From positions 186,001 through 250,000 of the forward strand of contig NZ_LR134167.1 of the NCBI RefSeq assembly GCF_900635775.1: a DNA stretch of 64,000 bases, read 5' to 3'. A program made the translations under genes and the position numbers. Below are positions 28,841 through 38,792 of this stretch, piece after piece. The notes under the pieces were generated by a model. It was not told the origin of the DNA. It was given only the letters and a program-made list of their open reading frames with translations, and did not search any database. Position 1 is the stretch's first letter; each line of letters starts with the position of its first letter. This stretch comes from Avibacterium volantium. Its GTDB lineage: Bacteria; Pseudomonadota; Gammaproteobacteria; Enterobacterales; Pasteurellaceae.

Positions 28841-29074
28841 ATGCAAAATCAACAATCTAACGCAATGCGCGCAGCGGGGATCGGCTGCGTTCTTATGCTT
28901 CTCCTTATCGCCTTTGCTTTGATCAAACTCCCTACCGCACAGGTAATGGATTACCTAACCCTTGCGGGACAATGGGTGGGACAAGGCACAACCATTGGCA
29001 TCTTAATGCTCGCCACCCTGCCACCACTAACGGGGCTAATGTTTTACTTGATTTGGAAATGGCTAACAAAATAA
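28841..29074 (+). CDS. small two-helix membrane protein, unknown function
   Basis: 77 residues with AAGGA 8 nt before the ATG, so probably real. Two hydrophobic segments are at about 13-30 and 50-72, with a short amphipathic part between them ([14 protein letters not shown]). I do not recognise the family. It lies between tsaD (28 nt upstream) and tdk (25 nt downstream) on the same strand, suggesting cotranscription. An uptake sequence follows at its 3' end. Confidence 0.7.
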   Translation: MQNQQSNAMRAAGIGCVLMLLLIAFALIKLPTAQVMDYLTLAGQWVGQGTTIGILMLATLPPLTGLMFYLIWKWLTK

Positions 29075-29099
29075 CCGCACTTTATTATGGCTAATTACT

Positions 29100-29681
29100 A
29101 TGGCTAAACTTTATTTTTACTATTCTACGATGAACGCGGGGAAATCCACCACCCTGCTGCAATCAGATTACAACTACCGCGAACGGCAAATGAATACGCT
29201 GGTTTACACCGCGGCGATTGATGATCGCTTTGGCGTGGGCAAAGTGACTTCACGCATTGGCATTAGCCAGCAGGCGAAATTATTCCATAAGGAAACAGAT
29301 CTGTTTGCCGAAATCGCCCTGCATCTTGAACAAGAAAGCCTGCATTGTATTTTGGTGGACGAAGCACAGTTTCTCACCAAACAACAGGTTTATCAGCTCA
29401 GTGATGTGGTGGATAAATTACACATTCCTGTGCTGTGCTATGGCCTGCGCACGGATTTCCAAGCAGAATTATTTGAAGGCAGCCGATACTTACTGGCTTG
29501 GGCCGATCAGCTGGAAGAATTAAAAACCATCTGCCATTGTGGGCGCAAAGCTAATTTCGTACTGCGTTTAAACGATCAGGGCGAAGTAGTCAAAGATGGC
29601 GCACAAATTCAAATCGGCGGCAATAATCACTACGTTTCCGTATGTCGCCGCCATTACAAAGAAAAAATTGAACAGGCATAA
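29100..29681 (+). CDS. tdk: thymidine kinase
   Basis: 193 residues, type II thymidine kinase. P-loop [12 protein letters not shown], Walker-B-like LVDEAQFL, lasso region [20 protein letters not shown], and zinc cysteines in CHCGRKA and VCRRHY. Phosphorylates thymidine for salvage. The ribosome site before ATG 29100 is weak, which suggests coupling to the upstream small gene. Confidence 0.97.
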   Translation: MAKLYFYYSTMNAGKSTTLLQSDYNYRERQMNTLVYTAAIDDRFGVGKVTSRIGISQQAKLFHKETDLFAEIALHLEQESLHCILVDEAQFLTKQQVYQLSDVVDKLHIPVLCYGLRTDFQAELFEGSRYLLAWADQLEELKTICHCGRKANFVLRLNDQGEVVKDGAQIQIGGNNHYVSVCRRHYKEKIEQA

Positions 29682-29730
29682 AATTCGCCATTTTTGCACC
29701 GCACTTTTCATTCAACGTTTCCAAATGTAA

Positions 29731-29752
29731 GGACGCACCAATGTGTGCGTCC
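29731..29752. repeat. REP-like intergenic palindrome
   Basis: GGACGCAC/GTGCGTCC hairpin with a 6-nt loop, preceded by GTAA and not followed by a T-run. Form and setting resemble the dispersed GTAGGGGCGC-type palindromes found between genes in many gammaproteobacteria. Only one copy is in this window, so repetition in the genome is an inference. Confidence 0.4.
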
Positions 29753-29863
29753 GATTGGGCTATCAACACAGGCGGGTACATCGGTTCGTCTAGCCATAAA
29801 AGGCAATTTTATTTCATCATAAAAGCTGATATATTGAGTCAAGTATTGAAATAAGGAGTCAAC

Positions 29864-30619
29864 ATGAAAAAAGAAGAAATGGGACATAATTTTCTTGCTC
29901 GATTAGGCAAAACGCGCTTACGCCCTGGTGGTCGCAAAGCCACAGAATGGCTGATTGCAAACGGTGATTTTAACGCCAATAAAAAAGTGTTAGAAGTAGC
30001 ATGCAATATGGGAACCACCGCCATTGAGCTAGCCAGCAAATTCGGCTGTCATATCGAGGGCGTGGATCTTGATGAAAATGCCTTAGAGAAAGCCAGAAAA
30101 AATATCGCTGAAAAAGGGCTACAAGATAAAATTCACGTTCAGCGCGCCAATGCAATGAAATTGCCTTTTGCCGATAACAGCTTTGATATTGTGATTAATG
30201 AAGCAATGCTCACAATGCTGCCGGTGGAAGCGAAAATCAAAGCGGTGCGCGAGTATTACCGCGTTCTCAAACCGAACGGTTTCTTGCTCACTCACGATGT
30301 AATGCTTACCACGGACAATGCGGAAGAAGTAATCCAACAACTGCGTGAAGCCATTAACGTTACCGTAACGCCATTAACAAAACAAAACTGGAAATCGCTC
30401 TTTTTAGAAGCAGGATTCCGCAACGTGGAAACCTATTCAGGCGAGATGACGCTACTTTCCCCTGCGGGAATGATTTATGATGAAGGCGTATTAGGCACAG
30501 CTAAAATTATCCGCAATGCGTTAAAAGCTGAAAACCGTCCGACATTCAAAAAAATGTTCAAGGTTTTCAATGATCCAGATAAAAAACTCGGCTTTATTGC
30601 CTTATGTAGCCAAAAATAA
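29864..30619 (+). CDS. class I SAM-dependent methyltransferase
   Basis: 251 residues. Motif I is VLEVACNMGTTAIELA (about 42-57), with Cys-Asn replacing the usual second glycine. Then come GVDLD (acidic residue for the ribose), ANAMKLPFADNSFDIV and the post-motif YYRVLKPNGFLL. This is the UbiE/Methyltransf_11 pattern of small-molecule methylases. The substrate is unknown, and isolated position gives no hint. ATG follows AAGGAGTCAAC, a strong ribosome site. Confidence 0.85.
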   Translation: MKKEEMGHNFLARLGKTRLRPGGRKATEWLIANGDFNANKKVLEVACNMGTTAIELASKFGCHIEGVDLDENALEKARKNIAEKGLQDKIHVQRANAMKLPFADNSFDIVINEAMLTMLPVEAKIKAVREYYRVLKPNGFLLTHDVMLTTDNAEEVIQQLREAINVTVTPLTKQNWKSLFLEAGFRNVETYSGEMTLLSPAGMIYDEGVLGTAKIIRNALKAENRPTFKKMFKVFNDPDKKLGFIALCSQK

Positions 30620-30626
30620 TTTAACG

Positions 30627-30668
30627 AAAATCCCCGCTCTTGATATGAAAAAGTGCGGGGGTTTTTTT
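30627..30668 (+). terminator. terminator after methyltransferase gene
   Basis: CCCCGC/GCGGGG stem and TTTTTTT run within 50 nt of the stop. The right arm contains AAGTGCGGG, one base off the uptake core. Confidence 0.75.
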
Positions 30669-30685
30669 AGCTATCTAAGAATAAA

Positions 30686-30710
30686 AAAATAGCCCCATTG
30701 GGGCTATTTT
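30686..30710. terminator. terminator of deaD (bidirectional)
   Basis: 11-bp stem AAAATAGCCCC/GGGGCTATTTT with 3-nt loop ATT, 4 nt past the deaD stop on the minus strand. Confidence 0.9.
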
Positions 30711-30713
30711 CAA

Positions 30714-32528
30714 CTAAGAGAACGATCTTTTTCTTGAGCGCGATTTAAAGCCACCTTCGTCAAAAGAGCGGTGGTTTTTTTCTTTAAATTTGCGATCCCC
30801 TTTGCCACGGGCAAAGCGATCATCAGCGCGTCCACGGCCTTTTCCGCCAAAGTTTTTTTCTTTTCCTTTGCCTTCGCCACCTTTGGCTTCACCAAGGAAA
30901 GACATTTGCATTTGTTTGTTCATTACGCGCGTTTTGGCGAAATGGTTGAGCAATTCTTTTGGCATTCCTTGTGGTAATTCAATGGTGGAATGGTTATCGT
31001 AAAGTTTGATATGTCCAATGTAACGGCTATTAATATCCCCTTCGTTAGCAATGGCGCCAACGATATGACGCACTTCCACGCCATCTAAGCGCCCCACTTC
31101 AATACGGTATAAGTCCATTGGTTGCGGGTTACCGTAGCCACGGCGTTCAGCGGAACGTGGGTTCTCTTTACGGCTGCCACGATCACGGCGTGCGCGTTTA
31201 TCTACGATAGGATCTAGCGGAAGAATTAATTTTTGTTTGCCTTGTAAGAGCATTAACATTGCAGCAGCAATATCTTCTTGATCCTGATCGGCGGTAAACA
31301 GATCTTCTAACAAGCTACGATATTGTTCTAGATCGTGATGTTCCAGCTGTTTGGTGATTTGCGCCACGAATTTTTTACGGCGGCAAGCCTGTAACGCTTC
31401 GTGATTTGGAATTTCGACTTCTTCAATCGGCTTTTTAGTTAAGCGTTCAATGTTTTTTAGTAGGCGGTTTTCTCTTGGTTCAACAAAGAGTAAAGCACGT
31501 CCTGCACGGCCTGCGCGTCCAGTTCGTCCGATACGGTGAACATAGCTTTCTGCGTCAAGTGGAATATCGTAGTTCACTACAAGGCTGATACGTTCCACGT
31601 CAAGTCCGCGTGCAGCAACATCGGTAGCCACTAAAATATCTAGGCTACCATTACGCAGGCGATCCAAGGTTTGTTCACGCAGTTGTTGCGTCATATCACC
31701 ATTGAGAGCGGCGGCACGGAAACCGTGTTTTTCTAGCAATTCAGTAATATCAAGGGTGGCGGTTTTGGTGCGTGCAAAAATGATTGCGGCGTCAAAATCT
31801 TCCACTTCAAGGAAGCGTAATAAGGCTTCGTTTTTACGAAATCCGTGTACATACCAGCAGCTTTGCGTAATATCAGGCGCAGTGCGTTGTGTTGATTGGA
31901 TTTTGACTTCTTTTGGATCGTGCATAAAGCGCTTGGTAATGCGGCGAATCGGTTCTGGCATTGTGGCAGAGAAAAGCGCGGTTTGGTGCTGTTCTGGCAA
32001 TGCTGCCATAACGGTTTCAACATCTTCAATAAAGCCCATACGCAGCATTTCATCGGCTTCGTCTAACACGATGGCTTTTAATTCAGAAAGATCAAGGGTG
32101 TTGCGTCTAAGGTGATCTAAAATACGTCCCGGTGTTCCCACGACCACTTGCGCCCCTTGTTTTAAGGCACGCAGTTGAATGTCATAACGTTGTCCGCCGT
32201 AAAGGGTAACGATGTTGATCCCTTTGGCATATTTCATAAATTGTTCGCACGCATCAGCCACTTGAATGGCAAGCTCACGAGTGGGCGCCATAACTAGCAT
32301 TTGTGGCATTTTTTTATTTGGCTCAATTTGGGCTAATAAAGGGAGAGAAAAGGCAGCGGTTTTTCCACTTCCTGTTTGCGCCATTCCAAGTACATCATCA
32401 CCTGCGAGAAGGTGGGGAATACAAGCTTGTTGGATTGGCGAAGGGGATTCAAATCCCATATCAGTTACAGCATTAAGGATAAATTCAGGTAAACCTAAAT
32501 CATTAAAGGTGATTTTTGTTTCAGTCAT
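30714..32528 (-). CDS. deaD: cold-shock DEAD-box RNA helicase
   Basis: 604 residues from ATG 32528 ([13 protein letters not shown]), which aligns with other DeaD proteins; the open frame runs 44 codons further up into what is probably leader RNA. Motifs: Q motif, [48 protein letters not shown] and [12 protein letters not shown] DbpA-type RNA-binding domain ([21 protein letters not shown]) and a Lys/Gly/Arg-rich tail follow. It unwinds structured mRNA and ribosome intermediates in the cold. Last gene of pnp-nlpI-deaD. Confidence 0.96.
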   Translation of the reverse strand: MTETKITFNDLGLPEFILNAVTDMGFESPSPIQQACIPHLLAGDDVLGMAQTGSGKTAAFSLPLLAQIEPNKKMPQMLVMAPTRELAIQVADACEQFMKYAKGINIVTLYGGQRYDIQLRALKQGAQVVVGTPGRILDHLRRNTLDLSELKAIVLDEADEMLRMGFIEDVETVMAALPEQHQTALFSATMPEPIRRITKRFMHDPKEVKIQSTQRTAPDITQSCWYVHGFRKNEALLRFLEVEDFDAAIIFARTKTATLDITELLEKHGFRAAALNGDMTQQLREQTLDRLRNGSLDILVATDVAARGLDVERISLVVNYDIPLDAESYVHRIGRTGRAGRAGRALLFVEPRENRLLKNIERLTKKPIEEVEIPNHEALQACRRKKFVAQITKQLEHHDLEQYRSLLEDLFTADQDQEDIAAAMLMLLQGKQKLILPLDPIVDKRARRDRGSRKENPRSAERRGYGNPQPMDLYRIEVGRLDGVEVRHIVGAIANEGDINSRYIGHIKLYDNHSTIELPQGMPKELLNHFAKTRVMNKQMQMSFLGEAKGGEGKGKEKNFGGKGRGRADDRFARGKGDRKFKEKNHRSFDEGGFKSRSRKRSFS

Positions 32529-32669
32529 TAAAATACTCGAATATAAAAAGGAAAGCTCAATTACTTTCAGTTGCACAAAGCCTAGGTGTGGCGAAAAATC
32601 GCAGCTTTGCGGATAACATTGTTGAAAAGTTTTACGTTTTACAACACCAAATCTAGGCAAATGCCTAGT
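32529..32669 (-). promoter_or_regulatory. deaD 5' leader with perfect palindrome
   Basis: 141 nt between the nlpI stop and deaD. The palindrome CTAGGC-AAAT-GCCTAG (32653-32668) begins right after the nlpI stop, and a second GCCTAGG lies near 32579, so alternative pairings are possible. E. coli deaD also has a long leader tied to cold control. Function here is an inference. Confidence 0.45.
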
Positions 32670-33569
32670 TTATTGTGCTTGCGTGCGTTTTAATTTCGCC
32701 AGTTCAAGCACTGCAAAACGATACTCAACAAAGTTATACACCTGATTCGCTATGGCCAATTTAAACAGGGTTTCTGCTTTTTCCCTTTGACCCAAATTGA
32801 GTTGTTGTTTTGCTAGATAAAAGTAGGTTTCGGTCAATACTTCGGCATAAGGCATTTTTTGCTTTTCAGCAAATTCTACCCCTTGCTGTTGTAGCTCAGT
32901 GAGCGACAACTGACCTAAATAATATTGCACAATATAACTGCCCCACTGCTTTTGCGAGAGCGCAGGCGCTTGCTGTGCTAACTGCTGTTTAGCCTTTTTA
33001 GGATTGGTTTCTAATTCATTGAGATATAACCATAATGCACGGTAAGCATCGCTTTTATCTTGTTGATAAAACTGCGCTAAATCTTTCTGTGCAAGCGGGT
33101 AACGCGCTATATAATAAAAACCTAATCCACGATTAAATAGGCTATATTCATCGTTTGGATTTAATTCCAATGCCGCATTAAATGCTTCTAGTGCTTCATC
33201 ATAATCTTCATTGATAAGCTGATAGACGCCCAAATAATTATAAAGTGCGGCGTTTTTTGGCTGAAAAATTAAAGACTGCAAAAAGTCATAACGTGCTAGC
33301 CCCCAAAGCCCAAGGGCGTCATACAACACACCTCGTTCAAAATGCAAGGTAGCACGTTCTTTTTTATCAATTCCGCCAATTTGCAATACTTGGCTAATAC
33401 GAGCAACCATTATTTCTTGCTCAATATGGCTATTCGGTGTCTGCTCCGCAATAATCAATTTATTATTTGCCATAAAAGGTTGCGAATTGACACAGCCTAC
33501 AAGTAATAAGGCAACACACCAGATTGAAAACAATCTGAAAGAGTTTATACGCCAATTACATTGCATCAT
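32670..33569 (-). CDS. nlpI: lipoprotein NlpI (TPR adaptor)
   Basis: 299 residues. Lipobox LLVGC with lipidated Cys26. TPR repeats are in the middle (RATLHFERGVLYDALGLWGLA, AALYNYLGVYQLINEDYDEAL, EYSLFNRGLGFYYIARYPLA). NlpI is an outer-membrane adaptor for peptidoglycan endopeptidases and for the protease Prc. It sits between pnp and deaD, the conserved order. Confidence 0.93.
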   Translation of the reverse strand: MMQCNWRINSFRLFSIWCVALLLVGCVNSQPFMANNKLIIAEQTPNSHIEQEIMVARISQVLQIGGIDKKERATLHFERGVLYDALGLWGLARYDFLQSLIFQPKNAALYNYLGVYQLINEDYDEALEAFNAALELNPNDEYSLFNRGLGFYYIARYPLAQKDLAQFYQQDKSDAYRALWLYLNELETNPKKAKQQLAQQAPALSQKQWGSYIVQYYLGQLSLTELQQQGVEFAEKQKMPYAEVLTETYFYLAKQQLNLGQREKAETLFKLAIANQVYNFVEYRFAVLELAKLKRTQAQ

Positions 33570-33640
33570 TGTTTAGCCTTAGGTGTTAGCTCAAGTATGC
33601 CTGACTAGCAATGCCAGCCCATTTCCCGTTAAGGAAAATT

Positions 33641-33661
33641 GCTCCCTAACAAGTAGGGAGC
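33641..33661 (-). terminator. hairpin between pnp and nlpI
   Basis: 8-bp stem GCTCCCTA/TAGGGAGC with a 5-nt loop, 8 nt past the pnp stop (minus strand). The T-run after it on the minus strand is poor, so it may be a processing or stabilising structure rather than a full terminator. Confidence 0.6.
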
Positions 33662-33668
33662 GGTATTT

Positions 33669-35804
33669 TTATTCTTGCTCGCTAACTGCAACCACAACCT
33701 CTTCTGTTGGGGTTGCATCTTGTTTTGGAGCAATATCTTTCATTGTTAAGCGGATACGGCCTTGGCGATCAATTTCAACCACTTTCACGCTAACTTCTTG
33801 ACCCACGCTTAAGTAATCACTGACTTTTTCTACACGTTCATCAGCGATTTGTGAAATGTGAACCAAGCCCTCTTTATTGCCAACTAAGGAAACGAACGCA
33901 CCGAAATCCGCAAGGCGAGTCACTTTACCTTGATAGATTGCACCAGCTTCCACTTCCGCGGTGATATCTTCAATGCGCGCCATCACTTCTTTCACCGCAT
34001 TGTTATCTACCGCTGCGATTTTCACTGTACCGTCATCATCAATATCAATGGACGTACCAGTTTCTTCCGTTAAGGCACGAATTACTGCACCACCTTTACC
34101 GATCACATCTTTGATTTTCTTCGGATCGATTTTCATTGTGTGAATACGCGGTGCGAAGTCAGAAATTTCCGCGCGCGGTGCAGGAATAGCTTGTTCCATC
34201 ACACCAAGAATGTGCATTCTCGCGCCTTTTGCTTGGTTAAGGGCGATTTGCATAATTTCAGGGGTAATCCCTTCAATTTTGATGTCCATTTGTAATGCGG
34301 TAACCCCTTCGCGTGTACCCGCTACTTTGAAGTCCATATCACCTAAGTGATCTTCATCACCTAAAATGTCAGAAAGCACAACAAATTTTTCATCTTCTTT
34401 TACTAAGCCCATTGCGATACCCGCAACAGCGGCTTTAATTGGTACACCAGCGTCCATTAAAGCTAATGATGCGCCACATACCGATGCCATTGATGATGAA
34501 CCATTAGATTCAGTGATTTCAGACACCACACGCACCACATAAGGGAATTCGCTCAAGCTTGGCATTACCGCAGCCACACCACGTTTTGCTAAACGACCGT
34601 GACCGATTTCGCGGCGTTTTGGTGAACCGATCATACCCGTTTCACCCACTGAATATGGCGGGAAGTTATAGTGGAATAAGAAGTGATCAGTTTTTTCACC
34701 GGTTAATTCGTCAATGATTTGCGCATCACGTTCTGTCCCTAAGGTTGCCACCGCTAAGGCCTGTGTTTCACCACGGGTGAAAATCGCAGAACCGTGTGTG
34801 CGAGGTAACACACCTGTGCAAATGTCTAATGCACGCACGGTATCTACGGTACGGCCGTCAATACGCGGCTCACCGTTTAGAATGCGTGAACGCACGATTT
34901 CACTTTCAAGTGCGGTAAGAATATCAACAATTTTTCCTTCGCTAAGGGTTTCATCTTCAGCAGTTAATTGGCTTACCACGTCTGCTTTAATCGCATCAAT
35001 TTGTTCATAACGCGCTTGTTTTTCGGTGATACGGTAAGCATCGCCTAAACGGCTTTCGGCAAGGGCTTTCACTTTATCAATGAGTGCTGTATCTGGCGCT
35101 GGTGGTTGCCAATCCCAACGTGGTTTTCCTGCTTCTTGGGCAAATTCTTTAATGGCTTCAATCACCACTTGTTGTTGTTGATGACCAAATACCACCGCGG
35201 CCAACATTTGTTCTTCGGTGAGAATATCTGCTTCAGATTCCACCATTAATACGGCTTTATCTGTCCCTGCTACCACTAAGTCTAAACGGCTTTGTTTTTG
35301 TTCGTTAGTGGTTGGGTTTAAGACGAATTGACCATCAATAAAACCAACTCGTGCTGCGCCGATCGGGCCATTAAATGGCACGCCTGAAAGGGTAAGTGCG
35401 GCTGAAGCACCGATCATCGCCACTAAATCTGGACTAATTTGTGGGTTTACCGAAACCACGGTTGCCACAATTTGAATTTCGTTGAAAAAGCCTTCAGGGA
35501 ATAATGGACGGATTGGACGATCGATTAAACGCGCCACTAAGGTTTCCCCCTCAGAAGGGCGGCCTTCACGTTTAAAGAACCCACCAGGGATACGTCCTGC
35601 TGCGTAAGTACGCTCTTGGTAGTTTACGGTTAATGGGAAGAAATCTTGCCCTTCTTTAACGTCTTTTTTCGCTACCACTGTTACGAACACGCTAGTGTCG
35701 TCCATACTCGCCATCACTGCCGCTGTGGCTTGACGGGCGATTGCACCGGTTTCTAAGGTTACCGTGTGCTGACCATATTTAAATTGTTTAACAATTGGAT
35801 TCAC
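33669..35804 (-). CDS. pnp: polynucleotide phosphorylase, GTG start
   Basis: 711 residues from GTG at 35804, which is preceded by AAGGA with 7-nt spacing and gives [15 protein letters not shown], matching E. coli MLNPIVRKFQYGQ. The frame is open 16 codons further up without a ribosome site. Two RNase PH domains ([37 protein letters not shown]), the KH domain [20 protein letters not shown] and the S1 domain ([20 protein letters not shown]) are visible. A 3'-5' phosphorolytic exonuclease of the RNA degradosome. rpsO, which precedes pnp in E. coli, is not in the adjacent sequence. Confidence 0.97.
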   Translation of the reverse strand: MNPIVKQFKYGQHTVTLETGAIARQATAAVMASMDDTSVFVTVVAKKDVKEGQDFFPLTVNYQERTYAAGRIPGGFFKREGRPSEGETLVARLIDRPIRPLFPEGFFNEIQIVATVVSVNPQISPDLVAMIGASAALTLSGVPFNGPIGAARVGFIDGQFVLNPTTNEQKQSRLDLVVAGTDKAVLMVESEADILTEEQMLAAVVFGHQQQQVVIEAIKEFAQEAGKPRWDWQPPAPDTALIDKVKALAESRLGDAYRITEKQARYEQIDAIKADVVSQLTAEDETLSEGKIVDILTALESEIVRSRILNGEPRIDGRTVDTVRALDICTGVLPRTHGSAIFTRGETQALAVATLGTERDAQIIDELTGEKTDHFLFHYNFPPYSVGETGMIGSPKRREIGHGRLAKRGVAAVMPSLSEFPYVVRVVSEITESNGSSSMASVCGASLALMDAGVPIKAAVAGIAMGLVKEDEKFVVLSDILGDEDHLGDMDFKVAGTREGVTALQMDIKIEGITPEIMQIALNQAKGARMHILGVMEQAIPAPRAEISDFAPRIHTMKIDPKKIKDVIGKGGAVIRALTEETGTSIDIDDDGTVKIAAVDNNAVKEVMARIEDITAEVEAGAIYQGKVTRLADFGAFVSLVGNKEGLVHISQIADERVEKVSDYLSVGQEVSVKVVEIDRQGRIRLTMKDIAPKQDATPTEEVVVAVSEQE

Positions 35805-35997
35805 AATATTTTCCTTCAAATAAAATGGAATAATTTGCGGAACATTCCGCACTCAATGCTTTAGGCGAAATAACAGGCTAACTGTTTGATTTCACCTTGT
35901 TTTCCCAATTGCGACTAGCAAAAATTCTCTCAAAAAACACCGCTCTTTGTCGGGTTGCGTAAGAGTATTTTTGATAGCCGCACGCCAACGGGAAAAG

Positions 35998-36025
35998 AAA
36001 AGCCCCGCTATTATACAGGGCTTTT
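35998..36025 (-). terminator. terminator of nap operon, with a TATAAT in its loop
   Basis: AAAAGCCC/GGGCTTTT stem with a 12-nt loop, 55 nt past napC. The loop on the minus strand reads TATAAT (36015-36010), correctly placed to be the -10 of a pnp promoter, although no good -35 is seen. Confidence 0.75.
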
Positions 36026-36079
36026 GTGTTTATTGATACCGCTAAATGCGTTGATTTTAGGTTTATTCAGCTTACCTAA

Positions 36080-36679
36080 TTATTCTGCTTTTTCGGTTGG
36101 TAAAAAGCCAGATTTCACGTCTTTCATATTTGGCAAGTGGTGAGCAATCCCTTTATGGCAATCGATACAGGTTTTGCCGTCTTTAATTGCCATTGTGTGC
36201 ATTTTTTCTGCTACACCTTTTTGCAAGGTGAAATCCATTGCATCAAAATTATGACAGTTACGACATTCTTGTGAATTATTAGCTTTCATTCTTGCCCATT
36301 CACGCTCTGCCATTTCTAAACGTGCTGCTTCAAATTTTTCTTTGGTATCCACTTTACCTGTAATATGCGCATAAACTTCTGTTGCTGCTTTAATTTTACG
36401 CACCCACTTAGGAATAAATTCGTGTGGCAAATGGCAATCCGCACAAATGGCTTTTACCCCAGTACGATTGACATAATGCACAGATTGACGATATTCAGGC
36501 ACAACGTCGTTCATATGGCAGCTAGAACAAAACTCTTCCGTATTAGTATGTTCCAGTGCGGTGTTAAATCCGCCCCAAAATACAATCCCTGCGATGAAAG
36601 AAAGAGTGATTAACACACCTACCGCAATACGACTTGGCGAACGAAACCAATGCCAAAACTTCTTGATTAATTTCAACAT
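36080..36679 (-). CDS. napC: tetrahaem cytochrome c quinol dehydrogenase NapC
   Basis: 199 residues. One N-terminal membrane anchor (about 17-38), then four CxxCH haem sites: CSSCH, CADCH, CRNCH and CIDCH. A member of the NapC/NirT family that takes electrons from quinol and passes them to NapB. Last gene of napFDAGHBC, 2 nt after napB. Confidence 0.96.
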   Translation of the reverse strand: MLKLIKKFWHWFRSPSRIAVGVLITLSFIAGIVFWGGFNTALEHTNTEEFCSSCHMNDVVPEYRQSVHYVNRTGVKAICADCHLPHEFIPKWVRKIKAATEVYAHITGKVDTKEKFEAARLEMAEREWARMKANNSQECRNCHNFDAMDFTLQKGVAEKMHTMAIKDGKTCIDCHKGIAHHLPNMKDVKSGFLPTEKAE

Positions 36680-36681
36680 TT

Positions 36682-37113
36682 TTATTCTCCGTAACCTTTC
36701 ATTGGTTTAAATTTATTTGGCACGATTGGCTCAACGTCAGATTGTGAAACGTGGCACTGTAAGCAGAAATAACGGCGTGGTGAGGTTTCACCGCCTACGA
36801 TATTGCCATCGCGATCCATAAAGTGCGTTGGGCTGATGCGTGTTGCGCCAGTAATGCGAGAAGCCTCTACGCTGTGGCAGTTTAAGCATTGATTCACATT
36901 TTTCGTGACTTGATAATTTTTCACGCTATGTGGAATCGTTGGCGGCTGATTTACATAGTTAAGTGGTGGTAGCTCACTTTGTTTTGGTACATTGTGAAAA
37001 GCTGGTTTCACATCTTCTGCCGCCCCTTGCAGATAGTTGTCGATTTTATCTTCCGCAGCCATTACGCTGGTGGCAAAAAGTGCGGTTAAAATTAATAAGG
37101 TTTTTTTAATCAT
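36682..37113 (-). CDS. napB: periplasmic dihaem cytochrome c NapB
   Basis: 143 residues from ATG 37113, preceded by GGGGGA; longer upstream readings are inside napH. Signal peptide MIKKTLLILTALFATSVMA. Two haem sites, CLNCH and CLQCH. The small electron-transfer subunit of nitrate reductase. Confidence 0.95.
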   Translation of the reverse strand: MIKKTLLILTALFATSVMAAEDKIDNYLQGAAEDVKPAFHNVPKQSELPPLNYVNQPPTIPHSVKNYQVTKNVNQCLNCHSVEASRITGATRISPTHFMDRDGNIVGGETSPRRYFCLQCHVSQSDVEPIVPNKFKPMKGYGE

Positions 37114-37114
37114 T

Positions 37115-37978
37115 TTATTCCCCCGAATGATTAAATCTAGTGGTAAAAGTAAATACATTTTCAGCACAAACATCAATGCAACGTCCGCAACTGATACAAT
37201 CTTTAGAAAGCACGAGCAGGCTTTCGTCTTTTTTGCCGAGCAGTGGGCTGCGTAACACTTGCGGTTCAGGGCAAATGTTGTAGCAATCCATACAATTATC
37301 ACAGCGTGCGCGATCAATCACTTTAATGCGCGCAATGCTTTTTGCGCCAATTAAGCCATAGGTCGCGCCGATAGGGCATAAATGCCCGCACCAGCCGTGC
37401 TCTGCAATCAATAAATCAAATAAAAATATAGCTAAAATTAACCAAGTGGTTGCACCGAAACCATAAATTAAGGCGCGTCCAAATGCACTCACAGGATTGA
37501 TCCATTCCCACAACATAATGCCACTTAACGCACTGCCGATGAGAATCATCAATAAAATGCCGTAGCGTAAGCCGCGTGGAATTTTGGCATTTTGACGAAT
37601 ACCTAATTTACGTCTTAACCAAGCCGCACAGTCGGTAACCAGATTTAACGGACACACCCAACCGCAAAACACTTTGCTTCCCAATAAGGCATAAAGGGCG
37701 ATCACAATGCCAGCACCCAGTAAGGTGGTGAAGTTAGGCAAATGACCCGTTGCAAGGCTTTCTGCCGTGATGAGTGGATCGCTCATTGGAATTAAATCTA
37801 AAAATAAGCTACCGCTATAATTACCACGCAGAATCCATACACCGAGCCAAGGGCCGCTCAGAAACATTGCGAGAATGCTTAACTGAGTTAAACGACGCCA
37901 AAATAAAAAGCGATTAGCGCGCCACAAGCCCAGCTTTTCTCTTGCTTCTCTACCTGCATATTTCGGTGAATTTGCCAT
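37115..37978 (-). CDS. napH: ferredoxin-type membrane quinol dehydrogenase NapH
   Basis: 287 residues. Four membrane segments, with cytoplasmic cysteine motifs CGWVCPLN and WCGHLCPIGA, and two C-terminal 4Fe-4S clusters (CDNCMDCYNICPEP, CISCGRCIDVCAEN). With NapG it forms a second quinol-oxidising route to the nitrate reductase. Overlaps the napG stop by 1 nt (TAATG). Confidence 0.95.
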   Translation of the reverse strand: MANSPKYAGREAREKLGLWRANRFLFWRRLTQLSILAMFLSGPWLGVWILRGNYSGSLFLDLIPMSDPLITAESLATGHLPNFTTLLGAGIVIALYALLGSKVFCGWVCPLNLVTDCAAWLRRKLGIRQNAKIPRGLRYGILLMILIGSALSGIMLWEWINPVSAFGRALIYGFGATTWLILAIFLFDLLIAEHGWCGHLCPIGATYGLIGAKSIARIKVIDRARCDNCMDCYNICPEPQVLRSPLLGKKDESLLVLSKDCISCGRCIDVCAENVFTFTTRFNHSGE

Positions 37979-38730
37979 TAAAAGCCCTCCGGTTTGCGTA
38001 CGGGTAAAGAAATAATGTCGTCAGGCGCAAGGGAATGCCCTGCCTTTTCTTTTTCTTCCCAACCAAGGCGATAATGTTTACCCAACATTCCTTTCGCAAG
38101 GGAAAGAGGCAACACTTTGATCGCCGCTTCATCCAGTACGCAGGCTTCCTCGCATTTACCGCAGCCCGTGCAAGCGTCCGAATGCACCGTTGGAATAAAC
38201 ACCGCGTGCTTGCCCGTACGATCATTACGCTGCATTTCTAAGGTGATGGCTTTGTCGATAAGTGGACAAACGCGATAACACACATCACAACGTAAACCTT
38301 GCCAGTTTAGGCAAGTCTCGTGATCTAACAGCACCGATAAGCCCATTCGGGAATCGTTAATATTATCCTGTGTGGAATCTAACGCTCCGCTCGGACAGGA
38401 TTTTGCACAAGGAATATCTTCACACATTTCGCAAGGTTTATCCCGTGCGATGAAATAAGGTGTGCCAGCTTCCATTGGCGAAAGCAAGGAAGCAAGGTGC
38501 AACATTTCATAAGGGCAGGCTTGCACACATTGTCCGCAACGAATGCAGGCGGCGGAGAATTTTTTCTCATCTTCAATGGCAAAGGGTGGACGTAATGCCA
38601 CGCCTTGACGCGCAAGGCTTTGCTCTTGTTGAAGACCGAGTAAAATACCAAGGCCTGCTAATCCGCCCGCGGTGCGAGCTGCGTCCTTAAAAAATTTACG
38701 GCGTTCCGATGTTTGGGTTAATTTTTTCAT
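37978..38730 (-). CDS. napG: periplasmic ferredoxin-type protein NapG
   Basis: 250 residues from ATG 38730. A GTG four codons upstream is also possible but lies in the GGTG of an uptake sequence. Twin-arginine signal [21 protein letters not shown]. Four 4Fe-4S motifs: [35 protein letters not shown] and [11 protein letters not shown]. Works with NapH in electron transfer from quinol. Confidence 0.94.
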   Translation of the reverse strand: MKKLTQTSERRKFFKDAARTAGGLAGLGILLGLQQEQSLARQGVALRPPFAIEDEKKFSAACIRCGQCVQACPYEMLHLASLLSPMEAGTPYFIARDKPCEMCEDIPCAKSCPSGALDSTQDNINDSRMGLSVLLDHETCLNWQGLRCDVCYRVCPLIDKAITLEMQRNDRTGKHAVFIPTVHSDACTGCGKCEEACVLDEAAIKVLPLSLAKGMLGKHYRLGWEEKEKAGHSLAPDDIISLPVRKPEGF

Positions 38731-38740
38731 TTTATTTTTC

Positions 38741-38775
38741 ACCGCACTTTGCTTAGTTTAGAAAGAAAGTGCGGT
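38741..38775. repeat. inverted uptake sequence pair between napA and napG
   Basis: ACCGCACTT at 38741 and AAGTGCGGT at 38767 can form a stem-loop in the nap mRNA between napA and napG. It may reduce downstream expression or protect the napFDA part of the message. Confidence 0.7.
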
Positions 38776-38792
38776 GCTTTTTTGCTAAGTTT

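Noticed and set aside
33583..33801. Open frame across the pnp-nlpI gap
   Set aside because: Runs antisense through the end of pnp and the hairpin; no ribosome site.
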